Below are positions 62,214 through 64,000 of a stretch of DNA of 64,000 nt, piece by piece. Positions within the stretch are counted from its first letter, which is position 1, and the number at the start of each line of letters is the position of its first letter. The position numbers and the translations under genes were made by a program. The notes under the pieces were generated by a model that saw only the letters and a list, made by a program, of their open reading frames with translations, was not told where the DNA came from and did not search any database. Source of the stretch: Amphirosellinia nigrospora (lineage: Eukaryota; Ascomycota; Sordariomycetes; Xylariales; Xylariaceae); assembly GCA_004123355.1 (NCBI GenBank), contig SCHM01000004.1, forward strand, positions 5,731,017 to 5,795,016, in the 5' to 3' direction.

Positions 62214-64000
62214 TCAGCGTCCGATGCTTTCAACATGGATACCCAGCGCAGCCATTTTCTCGGGATCAATAATACCCTTGCCATCGAACAACCACTTGGG
62301 TTTCTTCATGTGATGCCCAATCTTGCGCCAGTCCACGATTCCTTCAGCACAATGCTCATTGGCATTTCCCAAGCTGGTCTTGATGAGACCGCACTCGAGA
62401 CAGTTTTCTTTGCAGGGCGGTTCCTCTTGATACCGCTCAAGAGGGTCCTCCCCCAGCATAGGGGATGAACTGAGGAGAAAGTTATGGAGACCGAGAATTT
62501 CCATTTCCGTGGTTTCGCGGCTTGCAAATGGCCTCGGATCGATGGCTTCCCCTGATTCGCATCTAGGCAGAGACAGCGCTGGCGGCTTCGTAAGTTTAAA
62601 CTCGTCACATTCCGTGGTAATTAGAAACGCGTTGCTTGCACGACAAGCTTCGTAGACGTCGGGGTACACCACGACAGAAGTTCTGCCTCGGCCTATCACA
62701 CCCTCGATCCCAAACGCGGTGTCAATCTCATATCGAATAACGGCGGGGTCACAATAGGGATCGAAAATGGCAATTTCGCTAGGTTTTTCATCTAGCAGCG
62801 TCTTGATGATGTCCAGTGTAGGCGATTCCCGCGTGTCTGATGTATTGGCCTTGAACGCAAAGCCCAAGAATGTAATCTTCTTGCCAACCAGGGTACCGTT
62901 CAAGCATCGCACGACCCTCCTCGAGAACCTCTCACGCTGGTATTCGTTCATCCTGACGACTTGTCGCCAGTACTCCCCCACGTGCTCCAGCGCGAGAGAA
63001 TCCGCCAGGTAGACGAGGCTCAGGATGTCCTTCTTGAAGCAGCTGCCCCAAATCCGATACCTGCCTTCAAGAACTTGTCCCCGATTCTGGGATCACTGCC
63101 GACCGCGGCGGCGACCTCGTCAATCTCGGCGCCGGTTGCCTCACAGATGGCGGATATCGAGTTGATGCTGCTGATACGTTGCGCTAACATTGCATTTGCG
63201 ACTAGTTTTGACAACTCGGCTGACCAGACGTTTGTCGTGATGATGCGCGATGGCGGAACCCAGGCCGCGTACACGTCGGCGAGAGCATCCGCGGCGCGAC
63301 GTCCGGAAAGCGTGGCGGGTGATCCGATAAGGACACGGTCGGGATATAGCAGATCCTGTACCGCCGTGCCGGCAGCTAAGAATTCCGGGTTCGAGAGGAT
63401 CTCGAAATGCACACCGGGGCGGTGAGCTGCCAGCTGACCACCACTTTAGCATCAAACATGACGATGAGAGGATAGTGAGCTCACTAAGTTCTTCACAAGC
63501 TCTGCCGTGCGGCAGGGAACGGTCGATTTCTCAACAATGATGGTCCCGGCTCGAGCATGCTGCGCAATCTCCACCGCCACAGCCTCAAAAGCAGTCATGT
63601 CCATCGCAGCACCCGCGCCGATGCCAGTTAATTTAGTAGGGGTACTCACAGCGATGAACACCAGATCAGCCTCGGCGATACATTTCGCCACGTCCACGGA
63701 GAAGAACAGATTCGGCTGTCGAGCAGGGACCTCGACCTCCTCAGCTGCATGTTGTTGATGGCATGCCGGCCCGCGCTCGGAGGTAGTGGACATATCCTAG
63801 CTGCCACTCTCTGACCTACATGCCGCATCGGCAATCGAGAACGCCCTGCCGCCGTCCCGCGTGATCCGCACGATGTGCCGCAGCCCAGGTTCGTAGATCG
63901 GCAGATGCCGCGAATTCCATCTCCGGATCCGGGCTGCGTCTCTGTCAACCACAGTTACGCGGATAGGTGGATTTTGGTACGCAATGACTGCGGCGGTGGG
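62214..64000 (-). CDS. UDP-glucose 6-dehydrogenase, partial (5' end beyond window), one frame break
   Basis: Oxidises UDP-glucose to UDP-glucuronate with two NAD+, in the cytosol. Exons seen: 64000-63820 (incomplete), 63744-63485, 63433-62214. The first exon has [35 protein letters not shown]. Next come [83 protein letters not shown], and the catalytic-Cys motif GFGGSCFKKD. Then follow [35 protein letters not shown], a Cys-rich insert ([10 protein letters not shown]) and WLFDGKGI near the end. The frame breaks at 63046-63049 (four C on the plus strand, one short), exactly at GFGGSC; one added base restores the catalytic motif. The N-terminal GxGYVG loop lies outside. The Cys-rich insert is unusual for the family as I know it. 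Confidence 0.88.

Overview
The window looks like a nuclear segment of a filamentous ascomycete (Pezizomycotina). Genes are split by many 50-130 bp GT-AG introns with CTAAC/CTGAC-type branch sites. Protein families are typical of such fungi: a Zn2Cys6 regulator, Dal5-type MFS transporters, an AhpD-like protein and a DUF1264 protein. More than half of the window is an almost pure A/T block made of degraded repeats, the usual result of repeat-induced point mutation (RIP).

Layout. 1-36,245 is the AT block, with no usable gene. It holds several dispersed repeat families in direct and inverted copies, tandem arrays, and LTR-like fossils. It also holds a few elements that stand out from the AT background: two short GC-rich hairpin elements (5,069-5,287 and 19,563-19,785), a 799-bp near-perfect palindrome with TA target duplication (34,058-34,856), and a 603-bp hAT-like MITE with an 8-bp target duplication (35,244-35,846). 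Composition changes abruptly near 36,245. 36.2-43.8 kb is gene-poor, with one secreted DUF1264 gene.

Genes: a Dal5-type transporter (43.8-45.8, +) converges on an atypical SDR/NAD-epimerase (46.0-47.1, -). A type II membrane protein follows (48.8-49.7, +), then a Zn2Cys6 transcription factor (51.6-54.2, +) and a second Dal5-type transporter (55.4-57.6, +). Next are an AhpD-like protein (58.5-59.5, +), a mitochondrial succinyl-CoA:3-ketoacid CoA-transferase (59.8-61.7, -) and the 3' part of a UDP-glucose 6-dehydrogenase that runs off the right edge (62.2-64.0, -). The regulator and second transporter are adjacent and co-oriented and may form a pair; no larger pathway is evident.

Six of nine genes carry eight reading-frame breaks in total. 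Every break is a single missing base in a short homopolymer run, and adding one base at each restores a family-like protein whose exon lengths sum to a multiple of three. I read these mostly as assembly homopolymer errors rather than pseudogenes; raw reads would decide.
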